Part shown: in pieces, positions 21,083 to 33,600 of the stretch
Layout: each line of letters begins with the position of its first letter
Position numbering within the stretch: position 1 is the first letter of the stretch
DNA from: Panulirus ornatus
Taxonomy: Eukaryota; Arthropoda; Malacostraca; Decapoda; Palinuridae
Length of the DNA: 64,000 nt
Direction of reading: 5' to 3'
Assembly (NCBI RefSeq): GCF_036320965.1
Contig: NC_092269.1
Span: forward strand, 28,440,843 to 28,504,842
Notes under the pieces: model-generated
Databases searched by the model: none
What the model was told of the DNA's origin: nothing
The model's input: the letters and a program-made list of their open reading frames with translations, nothing else
Program-made: the position numbers and the translations under genes

Positions 21083-22078
21083 TTCGGGTGAGAAACTGCA
21101 GAAGCTGGTGACTGAGTTTGGTAAAGTAAATGTGAATAAGAGCAAGGTTATTAGGTACAGTAGGGTTGAGGGACAAGTCAATTGGGAGGTAAATTTGGAT
21201 GGAGAAAAACTGGAGGAAGTGAAGTGTTTTAGATATCTAGGAGTGGATTTGGCAGTGGATGGAACCATATAAGTGGAAGTGAGTCACAGGGTGGGGGAGG
21301 GGGTGAAAGTTGTGGGAGCGTTGAAAAATGTGTGGACGGCGAGAACATTATCTCGGAAAACAAAAAAGGGTATTTTTGAAGGAATAGTGGTTCCAACAAT
21401 GTTATATGGTTGTTAGGCATGGGCTATTGATAGGGTTGTGTGAAGGAGGGTGGATATGTTGGAAATGAGATGTTTGAGGACAATATGTGATGAGGTGGTT
21501 TGATCGAGTACATAATGAAAGGGTAAGAGAGAGGTGTGGTAATAAAAAGAGTGTGGTTGAGAGAGCAGAATAGGGTGTTTTTTGAAATGGTTTGGGCACA
21601 TGGAGAGAATGAGTGAGGAAAGATTGACAAAGAGGATATATGTCTCAGAGGTGGAGGGAACAAGGAGAAATTGAAGATGGAAGGATGGAGTGAAAAAGAT
21701 TTTGAGTGATCAGGGCCTGAACATGCAGGAGGGTGAAAGGCATGCAAGGAATAGAGTGAATTGGAACGATGTGATATACCGGGGTGGACGTGCTGTCAGT
21801 GGATCGAACCAGGGCATGTGAAGCATCTGAGGTAAACCATGGAAAGTTTTGTGGGGCCTGGATGTGGAATGGGAGCTGTGGTCTCACTGTATTATACATG
21901 ACAGCTAGAGACTGAGTGTGAATGAATGTGGCCTTTGTTGTCTCTTCCTAGTGCTACCTCGTGCATGTGCGGGGGGGAGGGGGTTGTCATGAGTCATAGG
22001 GTGGCAACTGGAATGAATAAAGGCAGCAAGTATGAATTATGTACATGTGTATATATGTATATGTCTGTGTATGTATAT
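21083..22078 (+). mobile_element. old RTE-like LINE, reverse transcriptase end and 3' UTR start
   Basis: Frame remnants SGEKLQKLVTEFGK..., NKSKVIRYSRVEGQVNWEV, FRYLGVDLAVDGT, then the C-terminal block and UTR to the GTCTGTGTATGTATA stretch, where a young antisense LINE begins. Several stops. Confidence 0.78.
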
Positions 22079-22722
22079 TTTTTTTTTATTATACTTTGTC
22101 GCTGTCTCCCGCGTTTGCGAGGTAGCGCAAGGAAACAGACGAAAGAAATGGCCCAACCCCTCCCCATACACATGTATATACATACGTCCACACACGCAAA
22201 TATACATACCTACACAGCTTTCCATGGCTTACCCCAGACGCTTCACATGCCTTGATTCAATCCACTGACAGCACGTCAACCCCGGTATACCACATCGCTC
22301 CAATTCACTCTATTCCTTGCCCTCCTTTCACCCTCCTGCATGTTCAGGCCCCGATCACACAAAATCTTTTTCACTCCATCTTTCCACCTCCAATTTGGTC
22401 TCCCTCTTCTCCTTGTTCCCTCCACCTCCGACACATATATCCTCTTGGTCAATCTTTCCTCACTCATCCTCTCCATGTGCCCAAACCACTTCAAAACACC
22501 CTCTTCTGCTCTCTCAACCACGCTCTTTTTATTTCCACACATCTCTCTTACCCTTACGTTACTCACTCGATCAAACCACCTCACACCACACATTGTCCTC
22601 AAACATCTCATTTCCAGCACATCCATCCTCCTGCGCACAACTCTATCCATAGCCCACGCCTCGCAACCATACAACATTGTTGGAACCACTATTCCTTCAA
22701 ACATACCCATTTTTGCTTTCCG
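22079..22722 (-). mobile_element. young short-UTR RTE-like LINE, strongly 5'-truncated
   Basis: T-rich tail complement at 22078-22092, the diagnostic shortened UTR (CCTACACAGCTTTCCATGG), and 170 codons of the C-terminal frame ending at the AKMGMFEG segment at 22722. Practically identical to the matching part of 18107-19329. Confidence 0.82.
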
Positions 22723-23442
22723 ATGTGTGGTAATAAAAAGAGTGTGGTTGAGAGAGCAGAAGAGGGTATTTTGAAATTGTTTGGTCACATGGAGAGAATG
22801 AGTGAGGAAAGATTGACCAAGAGGATATATGTGTCAGAGGTGGAGGGAACGAGGAGAAGTGGGAGACCAAATTAGAGGTAGAAAGATGGAGTGAAAAAGA
22901 TTTTGAGTGATCGGGGCCTGAACATGCAGGAGGGTGAAAGGCATGCAAGGAATAGAGTGAATTGGAACGATGTGGTATACTGGGGCCTACGTGCTGTCAA
23001 TAGATTGAACCAGGGTGTGTGAAGCATGTGGGGTAAACCATGGAAAGTTCTGTGGGGCCTGGATGTGGAAAGGGAGCTATGGTTTCAGTGCATTATACAT
23101 GACAGCTAGAGACTGATTGTGAACGAATGTGGCCTTTGTTGTCTTTTCCTAGTGCTACCTCACGCAGAAGCGGGGGGAGGGGGTTGTTTTTTCATGTGAG
23201 GTGGGTTGGTGATGGCAATGAATAAGGGCAGCAAGTATGAATTATGTACATGTGTATATATTTACATTTCTGTTTGTGAACATATATGTATACGTTGAGA
23301 TGTATAGGTATGTATATGTGTGTGTGTGGACGTTTATGTATATACCTGCGTATGTGTGTGGGTTTGGCCATTCTTCGTCTGTTTCCTTGCGCTACCTCGC
23401 TAACGCGGGAGACTGGCAAAGTATAATAAATAAATAGATAAA
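22723..23442 (+). mobile_element. old RTE-like LINE, C-terminal block plus full 3' UTR
   Basis: Starts in the CGNKKSV segment and runs through WFGHMERMSEERLTKRIYV-like remnants, the long 3' UTR and the box GCTACCTCGCTAACGCGGGA, ending TAATAAATAAATAGATAAAA. Confidence 0.75.
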
Positions 23443-24130
23443 AAAATAGTTTGGTTGAGAGCAGAAGAGGGTGTATTGAAATGTTTTGGTCACATGGAGA
23501 GAATTAGTGAGGGAAGATTGACAAAGAGGATGTATGTGTCAGAGGTGGAGGGAATGAGGAGAAGTGGGAAACCAAATTGGAGGTGGAAGGATGGAGTGAA
23601 AAAGATTTTGAGCTATCGGAGCCTGAACATGAAGGGGGGTGAAAGGCATGAAAGGAATAGAGTGAATTGGAATGATGTGTTATACTTTTGTTGATGTGCT
23701 GTCAATGGATTGAACCAGGGCATTTGAAGTATCTGGGGTAAGCCATGGAAAGTTTTGTGGGGCCTGGATATGGAAAGGGAGCAGTGGTTTCGGTCCTTTA
23801 CACATGACAGCTAGAGATTGTGTTTGAATGAATGTGGCCTTTGTTGCCTTTTCCTAGCGCTACCATGCACGCTTGGGGGAAGGGGGGGGTGACATTTCAT
23901 GTTGTGTGGGCTGGCAACAGGAATGGATGAAGGCTGCAAGTATGAATATGCACATGTGTATATATATGTATATGTCTGTGTAATATGAATGTATACGTTG
24001 AAATGTGTAGGTACGTAAATGTGCATGTGTGGGCATTTACACACATGTGTAGGTGGGTGGGTTGGGCCATTCTTTCGTCTGTTTCCTTGCTCTACCTTGC
24101 TGATGCGGGAGACAGCAACTAAGTATAATA
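23443..24130 (+). mobile_element. old RTE-like LINE, C-terminal block plus 3' UTR
   Basis: 79-codon remnant (GKPNWRWKDGVKKILSYRS) and the long 3' UTR ending GGGAGACAGCAACTAAGTAT. It is the second of two head-to-tail 3' fragments. Confidence 0.75.
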
Positions 24131-24460
24131 CTTGATTGCTGCTTTCATCGTCAGTGAGGTAGCACCAGGAAACAGACGAAGAATGACCCATCCACTCATA
24201 TAATGAATAAATGCTCATACACGCACACATACATATAATTACACATACCAACATATACATACATACATAACATATATGTATATGTCTATGTATACACAAA
24301 CATATACATATATACACATGTACATATTCATACTTGCTTGCCTTTTTTCATTCCTGGTGCTACCCTGCCCCACAGGAAACAGCATTGCTACCCCCTGCTT
24401 CTGCAAGGTAGTGCCAGGAAAACAGACAAAAAGAGGCCACACTCATTCACACTCAGTCTA
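24131..24460 (-). mobile_element. RTE-like LINE 3' UTR in inverted orientation
   Basis: GCTTTCATCGTCAGTGAGGT...AGCACCAGGAAACAGACGAA, then the CATACTTGCTTGCC and AGTGCCAGGAAAACAGACAA landmarks. It faces the preceding copy tail to tail, giving a potential hairpin around 24130. Confidence 0.65.
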
Positions 24461-26350
24461 TAGATATCATATCTCTAGTACCTCTCCTAATATCTTACTT
24501 CTCTCTGAGACCCAGCTGTCTGGTAATGTTCTCATTAGTCCCTTTTTCATATCTTACTATAACCACCACTCACAATTCTGGTTCAAAGGTGGTGCTTGTG
24601 TATATTCCAACATCAACACAATGTTGCATGCCTCAAGGACCTTGAGTCTTCAAACTTGGTTGTGATATGGCTCAAGGTCTGTCTCCCTACTTGCACACAT
24701 TTCCTCTGTTTCACCTATCTGGCACCTCAGTAAAGCTGACTGGAATAACTTACGTAACTTCTTTTCTGACTTTCCTTGGGTAAATATAGTGTTACTTATG
24801 TGGTGATGCTTCTGTCTCTTCCAAGTGCATAGCAGTGGTTATTCTTGCTGGAATGGAGGCATTCATCCCCTTTTCCTCTAAGACAACCTCTTCATTCAAT
24901 CCATGGTCTAACCGTTCCTGTTGTAAAGTCATTCAGGCATATTGGGCTTGGAAAAACTCTCCTTCCTCCTCCTTCCATTCAGCTTTTATCACTGCCTGTA
25001 ATTGCTGCAAGAACGTTATCCACGAGGTGAAATTTCCTTTATTCAAAGGAAGTGCGATAACCTCTCCTTGTCAACTACTGATAGGTCTTTCTGGTCTTTA
25101 GCAAAGGGCATCTCTGACAACTTCTGTTGCACTACCTTCTCTTCACTTTCTTGCTCTGATGTTACTGTAACTGTCTCTGCCATAGATAGACAAAGCAAAT
25201 CACTTTGGTTCGTGTTTCTTCTCTGTAAGACTCCACTTGGTCATCATCCCTGAAAGATTTTGGGATGTCAAGTGTAGTTGCCTTTGAAATATCTAAGGCT
25301 TTTGACAGGGCATGGCATTGGGGTTTCACTTTTAAGTTCCCTCTTTTGACTTCCCTCCCTCCCTTTGCCTCATCATATCTAGCTTCATCTCTGGCTGATC
25401 TATCTCTGTGGTTGTTGATGGATCAGCCTCCCCCTATTCTCCATCAATTTTTTTCCTTTTTTTTCAAGGATTTCCTCTCTTCCACAAATAATCCAATGCA
25501 CTCATATGCTGATGACTCATCACTGCATTCATCCACATCCTTCAATTCTGCTCCCTGTTCTCCCACTCAATCTGAATCCCATCTTGACAAAGCATCCTCA
25601 GTAAACTCAGACTTGGACAGGTTATCTCAGTGGGGTTCACAAAGTCTTTGTAAGTTTAATGCCTCCAAGACCACTTTTACCCATCTCTCTCACAGCTCTC
25701 TTCTCTTCTTCGACGGTTTTGTAATTGCACCTCTTTACTCAGTGGACATGCTTGGCATTACTGTAACATCAACTCTTTCTTGGAGAACCCACATTACAGG
25801 AATAGCTAAGTCTGCCTCAAAAAAACTGGATGTTCTGTTTGCATGTCAAAACTTCTCCTCGGAACAGTTGCTTAGTTTATACAAGGGATTGATTCGTACA
25901 GGTATGGAGTACTGCTCTAACATTTGGAGTGGTTCAAGCTCTATCTTCATCCTTATTTGACAGAGTTGAGTCAAAAGCAGTCTGACTCATAAACTGTTTT
26001 GGGCTAACTTCTAAACTTGACTTCCTTGTCCTACACAGCAATGTTGGTTCACATTCCCTGTTTTATAGGTATTACTTTGGTTTTTGCTCCCAATGGCTGG
26101 CTGCTTGTTTGCTGCCCACACCTCTTGCTAGACCACACAATACTTGCCCAGCTGCTGCATTGCAGGATTATTGTGTGTCCATTAACAGCTCAAGGGTGGT
26201 CTGTTTTGATACCTACTTCTTTTCCTACATGTCGAAGTTGTGGAACTCTCTACCCTTTCATGTCTTTCTCAATAACTTTGACATAGCATGCTTTTTACTT
26301 TCTCAAAAATTCTTAAATGCTTTCCACTTTTCTTTTTCCATTTCATAACT
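24461..26350 (+). mobile_element. jockey/CR1-like LINE, decayed
   Basis: Different family from the rest. The plus strand gives an endonuclease start SSTSPNILLLSETQLSGN (24470-24530), a linker, then a reverse transcriptase with VAFEISKAFDRAWHWGFTFK (motif A, 25270-25330), HSYADDSSLHSS (YADD active site, about 25500), NASKTTFTHLS, YSVDMLGITVTSTLSWRTHI and a C-terminal SKLWNSLPFHVFLNNFD segment ending near 26346. It is broken by several frameshifts and an amber-type stop near 25960, and the residues between the endonuclease start and motif A are poorly preserved. Its 3' UTR may extend to about 26500. 26351-26574 is otherwise unassigned. Confidence 0.82.
25265..25960 (+). pseudogene. jockey-like reverse transcriptase fragment (231 codons)
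   Basis: Longest open part of the second LINE family. It contains motif A (ISKAFDRAWH), a region where motif B (usually GVPQGSVLSP) has been lost to deletion, and the YADD box. The missing motif B and broken flanks show it is dead. Confidence 0.75.
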
Positions 26351-26574
26351 TTCTCCATATTTCAGTTAGGGCCTGTCCTTGATGTGGACTTTTGTTTGTG
26401 ACTGGGACCTGTGCAGATGAATTTAGATATTTTTAGGCATTTTGATGCTGGTCAGCCTGGTGTTGATGCCTCTATAGCTTTTGGCATGCTTGTAGTGTTT
26501 GTCAGTGTTTAGGAAACTAAGGTATGAGCTAGTATATGATGCAGTTGAATCATTCAAGAAATATTTCTTTGCAG

Positions 26575-26765
26575 GTTGATGAGGTAAAGATACCATTCTC
26601 CATCAACATAGACCACCTTCATCGGCGTCATGGTGACCAAGAGTCAGGTCGTCTTCCTGACATGAGCCAACCACCTCCATCAATGACTGGAGGCCCACCA
26701 CCCTCCTCTCTCACTCTGCCCTCCTCAGTGGCCTCCAATTTACCAGTTCCTCCTAAATTCACCAG
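26575..26765 (+). CDS. host gene exon D, Pro/Ser-rich
   Basis: TTTGCAG acceptor at 26574 and GTATAG donor at 26766. It enters in phase 0, matching the end of exon C, and encodes VDEVKIPFSINIDHLHRRHG followed by a Pro/Ser-rich stretch containing SQPPPSMTGGPPPSSL and ending PVPPKFT-R (phase 2). The first 20 residues are hydrophobic/charged and could be a short binding motif. The rest is low-complexity. It sits between a jockey-like LINE that ends about 230 bp upstream and a tandem repeat that starts about 180 bp downstream. Confidence 0.8.
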
Positions 26766-26948
26766 GTATAGTTTTGTGCAGATTGTACTGATATTTCTGA
26801 AGTTGAGTTGAAAAGAATCTGTTTAGCTGTAGCAGCTATCATTGTAGATAATGCTGATGATTCTATGGCTCATAATTGGCTGATTATTGAGTAACCATAT
26901 CATTATGTGCCACATAATTTGTTGTTGCTGTATTTTAAAGTTTGTTAA

Positions 26949-27719
26949 TCAGTACTATCTCTTTCCCTTTATTCATGTTTATAATCTTTTATGATTTGAG
27001 TGCATGTGAGTAAATGGGTGGTAAAATGTAATGGTATTTTTTCTTAAGTTGTATGTAATAGTTTATGTGTGATTGAAGGAGATGCATGCATTATACAGAC
27101 CCCTGCATTGTGTAGTCGATATGGGAAAGGATATAAGGTATTTGAGTAAGCAGTTTTCAGTATGGGAAAGAACTCTGGTTTTACCTTAGGGCCACAGATA
27201 TTGTCAAATATAATTTTTTTCATGCCTCAAATAAAAGTGGTGTGGATTAAACAAATAATGAAAAGCATTTCATAAATACAAGATGATGAAGATTAATTAG
27301 TATTATCTCTTTCTCTTCATTCATATTTGTAAATTTGTATGATTTAGGTACATGTGAGTAAATGGATAGTAAAATGTAACGGTATTTTTTCTTAAGTTAT
27401 ATGTAATGGTTTTTGTGTGATTGAAGGAGATGCATGTATGATACAGACCCCAGCATTGTGTTGTTGATAAAGGAAAGGAGATAAGGTATTGTAGTAAGCA
27501 ACTTTCAATGTGGGGAAGAACTCTGGTTTTATCTTAGGGATGGTAAAATGTAATGGTATTTTTTCTTAAGTTGTATGTAATAGTTTATATGTGATTGAAG
27601 GAGATGCATGTATTATACAGACGATAAAGTCAGGATTAATATTTTTCATGTCTCAAATGAAAGCGGTATGGATTAAACAAGTCATAAAAAGCATTTCATA
27701 AATACAAGATGATGTAGGT
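26949..27719. repeat. tandem repeat, period about 347 bp, about 2.2 copies
   Basis: Units begin CAGTACTATCTCTTTC (26949) and TTAGTATTATCTCTTTC (27297); a third partial unit starts at 27539 with GGATGGTAAAATG. Shared landmarks include TGATTGAAGGAGATGCATG (27074, 27420, 27594) and AAGCATTTCATAAATACAAG (27263, 27690). No similarity to the LINEs. It lies just after exon D. Confidence 0.88.
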
Positions 27720-27831
27720 TGATTGGGTGGCCTTTAGGCCTATCATATGCCAGGGTCATCAAGGCCATCATTTTAAAGTTATATCAACCAACCAAAAAGT
27801 CTCTGAAAACTGTAGGTGGTAAGGATAAGTC

Positions 27832-27879
27832 TATATATCTATCTATCTATCTATCTATCTATATCTATCTGTCTATCAG

Positions 27880-27912
<33 letters not shown>

Positions 27913-28076
27913 GTCTATCTATCTGTCTATCCATCTATCAATCTATCTATCTGTCTATCTATATCTATAATGCCTGTTGCCCCCTGGAACCCTCCTCAAA
28001 GGGGTGGCCACAGCAGCAGTCTCTCCATAACTAGTGAACTCCAGTGCTTCTTTGCGGCCTTTAGTGCTGAGTCTAA
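27832..28076 (-). repeat. GTAGGTAG family 3' fragment with long TCTA tail
   Basis: (TCTA)n with TCTG variants at 27832-27966, then TAATGCCTGTTGCCCCC...GGGGTGGCCACAGCA...AACTCCAGTGCTTC, the complement of the family's 3' end. The microsatellite is the expanded poly-TAGA tail of this element. Confidence 0.8.
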
Positions 28077-29383
28077 AATCATACAAACTCCCGTTGTGTA
28101 TGTGGCCCTGATGTATAAACAGATGTGACATGAAGTATGCAGACAAGAGTAGGGCCAATACAAGTGGAGAGAGATCATTCCCATATTTCTTTTAATGGTC
28201 AAAGAAAATTGATAACATCTTCATTATTAAGTGAACATCCTCACCTCAGAGACAGTGCCATTAGAAGGCAGTCATTTGGGAAGATATTGTATACACCCTT
28301 GGAAACCAGTATGCAATGTGTAAACAGTGCAAGTTTGGAAAGTTTCATGTTAGTAAGGTATAAGGAAACTAGTGAATGTGATGATAATGTAGGGAAGCAA
28401 GGTGACAAGTAAATGAATTTAGGAGTTTCTAACCATATATACTTGTTTGAGTGTCATGTCTAAATCAGTCTGGCATAATATCTCCTTCCATTCTGACCTT
28501 GAATCTTATGCGCTTGCCTTACACGTCAATATTGATTCTCTTTCCTACCATGTTTATTAGTTTTGTTTCTGCTCCTGAGAACTGCCTGGTTGTGTAACTC
28601 TGCCATTAGCAATACCGTGTGGTATTTGGCAAGCCACTTCATCTCTTAGTTACTTTGTGACCATTGGCAACTTGGTTCATCTGCTTTGATGTGTGTGACT
28701 TTCCCCCGTATGCTTAGATTTGTAACTCCACCTTCTTATAATGTCTTGTGTAACAGCTGAAACCTGCTTTTTTTTTTTTCAGAAGGCAGGCTTTCATTTT
28801 CTCCAAAATTTATTTTTTCTCTCTCTACTTTTCTTTTAAACCTTATTTATGGTTCTTTGAATGCTGGGCCTTAAAGAAGGCTTTTGTGTGTGGCTGGAAA
28901 CTATTACTTAGAAAAAGAATTCGAAAGACAAGTAGGTTTATTGATTAATTTTTTCCTTTTAAGTCATTTATGGAAAAGTTTCTCAGGCCAAAGAAAGTGT
29001 ATAAACTACTTGTAAACTAAGAAGAATTTTGTGATTAAGTTTATCGATAGGAAAGGGCTTTTGGAAGTCTAAGCTGTCTGTGGTGCACATGGAATACTTC
29101 CAAATGCATGTAAGAAATCTTGTAAGAAAAGCAGTTACTGTGTGAAATTGATTGATGGTTTGAGCAATTGATATGAATGAATTATGGAAGTGCATCTGGG
29201 CTTTGTAATGTAACAACTCTTTTTTTTATATAAAAGTGGAACATTACCTGAAATGATATTGAGATTAGGTAATTGAATTGTATAGCAGAATCATGTGGGA
29301 ACGGAACGGAAATTACTGCAGTTAATGTATGTGGATCAGCTTTTCTGTTTGTTGAATCAGCAGAGGAATTAGGTAGAAAGTAG
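28077..29383. other. unassigned intron 4 sequence
   Basis: No gene or repeat recognised. The poly-T followed by CAG at 28769-28782 looks like a splice acceptor, but no open frame follows. Confidence 0.4.
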
Positions 29384-29660
29384 GTTATTTATCTATCTAT
29401 CCATGTGTCTGTATCTCTGATGCCTGTTCCCTACAAAAACTCACTAAAGGGCATGGCCATGGCAAAAGAGTCTCCAAAACTGGTGCACTCCAGTGCCTTT
29501 TTTAGCCTTTAGTGTCTCACCCATAACAGGCTACTAGCAGATGGCAACTCTGATGCAGTGTTTTCAGAGGCTCCTACATAATGGTTTTAATGACCACTAC
29601 TACTACCTGATGTTCCTGCCATTACGACTACCTAATGTTCCCACTTAGTAACTGAACATG
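29384..29660 (-). repeat. GTAGGTAG family, 3' half
   Basis: TATCTATCTATCCATGTGTC tail complement, GAGTCTCCAAAACTGGTGCA, CCATAACAGGCTACTAGC, GTTTTCAGAGGCTCCTAC, then TAATGTTCC-type units. Confidence 0.75.
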
Positions 29661-29829
29661 TTCTCTTAATGCTCTTTAGTGTTCCACACCGAGTCACCGT
29701 GCCTCTTCAAGTGCATTTCAGCATGAACAACTATTAGAAATATGCAGTGTCAAAATGGACTCGGGACCAGTTGCCATTTGCAGAGAAAATGCTATTGCAT
29801 GTCACAAACCCCTCTTCATGAAAAGTAAT

Positions 29830-30643
29830 TTTGCACTTCATTAGTGGAAGGTTTTAAGGTTTTAAGAGTATATGGTGTGTGAGGTAAGTTGCTAGAAGCA
29901 GTGAAGTTTTTACCAAGGATGTAAGGCATGTGTACCAGTAGGAAGAGAGGAAAGTCACTGGTTCCCAGTGAATATCGGTTTATGGCAAGGGCATGTGATG
30001 TCTCCATGGTTGTTTGATTTGTTTATGGATGAGGTGGTTAGGGAAGTGAATGCAACAGTTTTGGAGAGAGGGGCAAGTATGGAGTCTGTTGTGGATGAGA
30101 GGGCTTGGGAAGTGAGTCATGGACACATGGAGAGAATGAGTGAGGAAAGATTGACAAGGAGGATATATGCATCAGAGGTGGAGGGAAGAAGAAGTAGGAG
30201 ACCAAATTGGAAGTGGAGGGATGGAGTGAAAAAGTTTTTGAGCACTCGGGGCCTGAGCATACAGGAGGGTGAAAGGCATGCAAGGAATAGAGTGAATTGG
30301 AACAGTGTGGTATACTGGGGTTGACGTGCGGTCAATGGATTGAACCATGGCATGTGAAGTGTCTTGGGTAAACCATGGAAAGGTCTCTGGGGCCTGGATG
30401 TGGAAAGAGAGCAGTGATTTTGATGCATTACACCTGACAGTTAGAGACTGAGTGTGAACAAATGTGGCCTTTTTGTCTTTTCCTAGTGCTACCTCGTTGG
30501 AGGAGGGGATGCTGTTTCCTGTGTGGCAGGATAGTGATAGGAATGGATGAAGGCAGCCATTATGAATATGTATATGTCTGTGTATATTTGTGTATGTATA
30601 CATTGAAATGTATATATAAGTATATATGCGTGTATATGAGTAT
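29830..30643 (+). mobile_element. old RTE-like LINE with internal deletion
   Basis: Reverse transcriptase piece with MSPWLFDLFMDEVVREVN (29998-30050) joined at 30118 directly to GHMERMSEERLTRRIYAS, deleting about 600 bp including the FADD box, then the C-terminal block and 3' UTR to about 30643. 118 codons stay in frame across the deletion. The next LINE copy starts immediately. Confidence 0.78.
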
Positions 30644-33600
30644 ATCCCTGGGGATAGGGGAGAAAGAATTCTTCCCACGCATTCCTCACAATTCGTAGAA
30701 GGCGACTAAAGGGGACGGGAGCAGGGGGCTGGAAACATTCCCCTCCTTGTATTTTAGCTTTCTAAAAGGGGAAACAGAAGAAGGAGTCACGCGAGGAGTG
30801 CTCATCATCCTCGAAGGCTCAGATTGGGGTGTCTAAATGTGTGTGGTTGTAACCAAGATGAGAAAAAAGGAGAGATAGGTAGTATGTTTGAGGAAAGGAA
30901 CCTGGATCTTTTGGCTCTGAGTGAAACGAAGCTCAAGGGTAAAGGGGAAGAGTGGTTTGGAAATGTCTTGGGAGTAAAGTCAGGGGTTAGTGAGAGGGCT
31001 AGAGCAAGGGAAGGAGTAGCACTACTCCTGAAACAGGAGTGGTGGGAGTATGTGATAGAGTGTAAGAAAGTGAACTGTAGATTGATATTGGTGAAACTGA
31101 AAGTGGATGGAGAGATGGGTGATTATTGGTGCATCTGCACCTGGGCATGAGAAGAAAGATCATGAGAGGCAAGTGTTTTGGGAGCAGCTGAGCGAGTGTG
31201 TTAGTAGTTTTAATGCACGAGACTGGGCTATAGTGATGGGTGATTTGAATGCAAAGGTTAGTAATGTGGCAGTTGAGGGAATAATTGGTGTACATAGGGG
31301 TGTTCAGTGTTGTAAATGGAAATGGTGAAGAGTTTATAGATTTCTGTGCTGAAAAAAGACTGGTGATTGGGAATACCTGGTTTAAAAAGAGAGATATACA
31401 TAAGTATATGTATGTAAGTAGGAGAGATGTAAGAGAGCGTTATTGGATTACGTGTTAATTGATAGGCCCGTGAAAGAGAGACTTTTGGATGTTAATGTGC
31501 TGAGAGGTGCAACTAGAGGGATGTCTGGTCATTATCTTGTGGAGGCGAAGGTGAAGATTTGTAGAGGTTTTCAGAAATGAAGAGAGAATGTTAGGATGAA
31601 AAGAGTGGTGAAAGTAAGTGAGCTTGGGAAGGAGACGTGTGTGAGGAAGTACCAGGAGAGACTGAGTACAGAATGGAAAAAGGTGAGAACAAAGGACATA
31701 AGGGGAGTGGGGGAGGAATGGGATGTATTTAGAGAAGCAGTGATGTCTTGCGCAAAAGATGCTTGTGGCATGAGAAGCTTCGGAGGTGGACAGATTAGAA
31801 GCGGTAGTGAATGGTGGGATGAAGAAGTAAGAGTATTAGTGTAAGAGAAGAGAGAGGCATTTGGATGATTTTTGCAGGGAAATAATGCAAATGAGTGGGA
31901 GATGTATAAAAGAGAGAGGCAGAAGGTCAAGAGAAAGGTGCAATAGGTGAAAAAGAGGGCAAATGAGAGTTGGGATGAGAGAGTATCGTTAAATTTTAGG
32001 GAGAATAAAAAGATATTTTGGAAGGAGGTAAATAAAGTGCGTAAGACAAGGGAACAAATGGGAACTTCAGTGAAGGGGGCTAATGGGGAGGTGACAACAA
32101 GTAGTGATGATGTGAGAAGGAGATGGAGTGAGTATTTTGAAAGTTTGTTGAATGTGTTTGATTATAGAGTGGCAGATATAGGGTGTTGTGGTCGAGGTGG
32201 TGTGGAAAGTGAGAGGGTTAGGGAAAATGATTTGGTAAACAGAGAAGAGATGATAAAAGCTTTGCGGAAGATGAAATCCGGCAAGGCAGCGGGTTTGGAT
32301 GGTATTGGTGTGGAATTTATTAAAAAAGGTGGTGACTGTATTGTTGACTGGTTGGTAAGGTTATTTAATGTATGTGTCACTCATGGTGAGGTGCCTGAGG
32401 ATTGGCGGAATGCTTGCATAGTGCCGTTGTACAAAGGCGAAGGGGATAAATTACAGAGGTATAAGATTGTTGAGTATTCGTGATAAATTATATGGGAGGG
32501 TATTGATTAAGAGGGTGAAGGCATGTACAGAGCATCAGATTGGGGAAGAGCAGTGTGGTTTCAGAAGTGGTAGAGGATGTGTGGATCAGGTGTTTGCTTA
32601 GAAATATGTAAGTGAGAAATACTTAGAAAAGCAAATGGATTTGTATGTAGCATTTATGGATCTGGAGAAGGCATATGATAGAGTTGATAGAGATGCTCTG
32701 TGGAAGGTATTAAAAATATATGGTGTGGGAGGCAAGTTGTTAGAAGCAGTGAATGTAGGTTTGCGGCAGGGGTGTGTAATATCTCCATGGATGTTTAATT
32801 TGTTTATGGATGGGGTTGATAGGGAGGTGAATGCAAGAGTTTTGGAGAGAGGGGCAAGTATGCAGTCTGTTGTGGATGAAAGAGCTTGGGAAGTGAGTCA
32901 GTTGTTGTTCACTGATGATACAGCGCTGGTGGCTGATTCATGTGAGAAATTGCAGAAGCTGGTGACTGAGCTTGGTAAAGTGTGTGAAAGGAGAAAGCTG
33001 AGAGTAAATGTGAATAAGAGCAAGGTTATTAGGTACTGTAGGGTTGAGGGACAAGTCAACTGGGAGGTAAGTTTGAATGGAGAAAAACTGGAGGAAGTGA
33101 AGTGTTTTAGATATCTGGGAGTGGATGGAACCATGGAAGCAGAAGTGAATCATAGGGTGAGGGAGGGGGCAAAAATTCTTAGAGCGTTGAAGAATGTGTG
33201 GAAGTCGAGAACATTATCTCGGAAAGCAAAAATGGTTATGTTTGAAGGAATAGTGGTTCCAACAATGTTATGTGGTTGCGAGGTGTGAGCTATGGATAGA
33301 GTTGTGCGCAGGAGGGTGGATGTGCTGGAAATGAGATGTTTGAGGACAATATGTGGTGTGAGGTGGTTTGATCGTGCAAGTGATGAAAAGGTAAGAGAGA
33401 TGTGTGGTAATAAAAAGAGTGTGGTTGAGAGAGCAGGGGAGGGTGTTTTGAAATGGTTTGGTCACATGTAGAGAATGAGTGAGGAAAGATTGACCAAGAG
33501 AATGTATGTGTCAGAGGTGGAGGGAACAAGGAGAAGTGGGAGACCAAATTAGAGGTGGAAAGATGGAGTGAAAAAGATCTTAAGTGATCAGGGCCTGAAC

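Noticed and set aside
28769..28830. Poly-T plus CAG resembling a splice acceptor
   Set aside because: No open frame with fitting phase follows, and exons D and E already join in phase.
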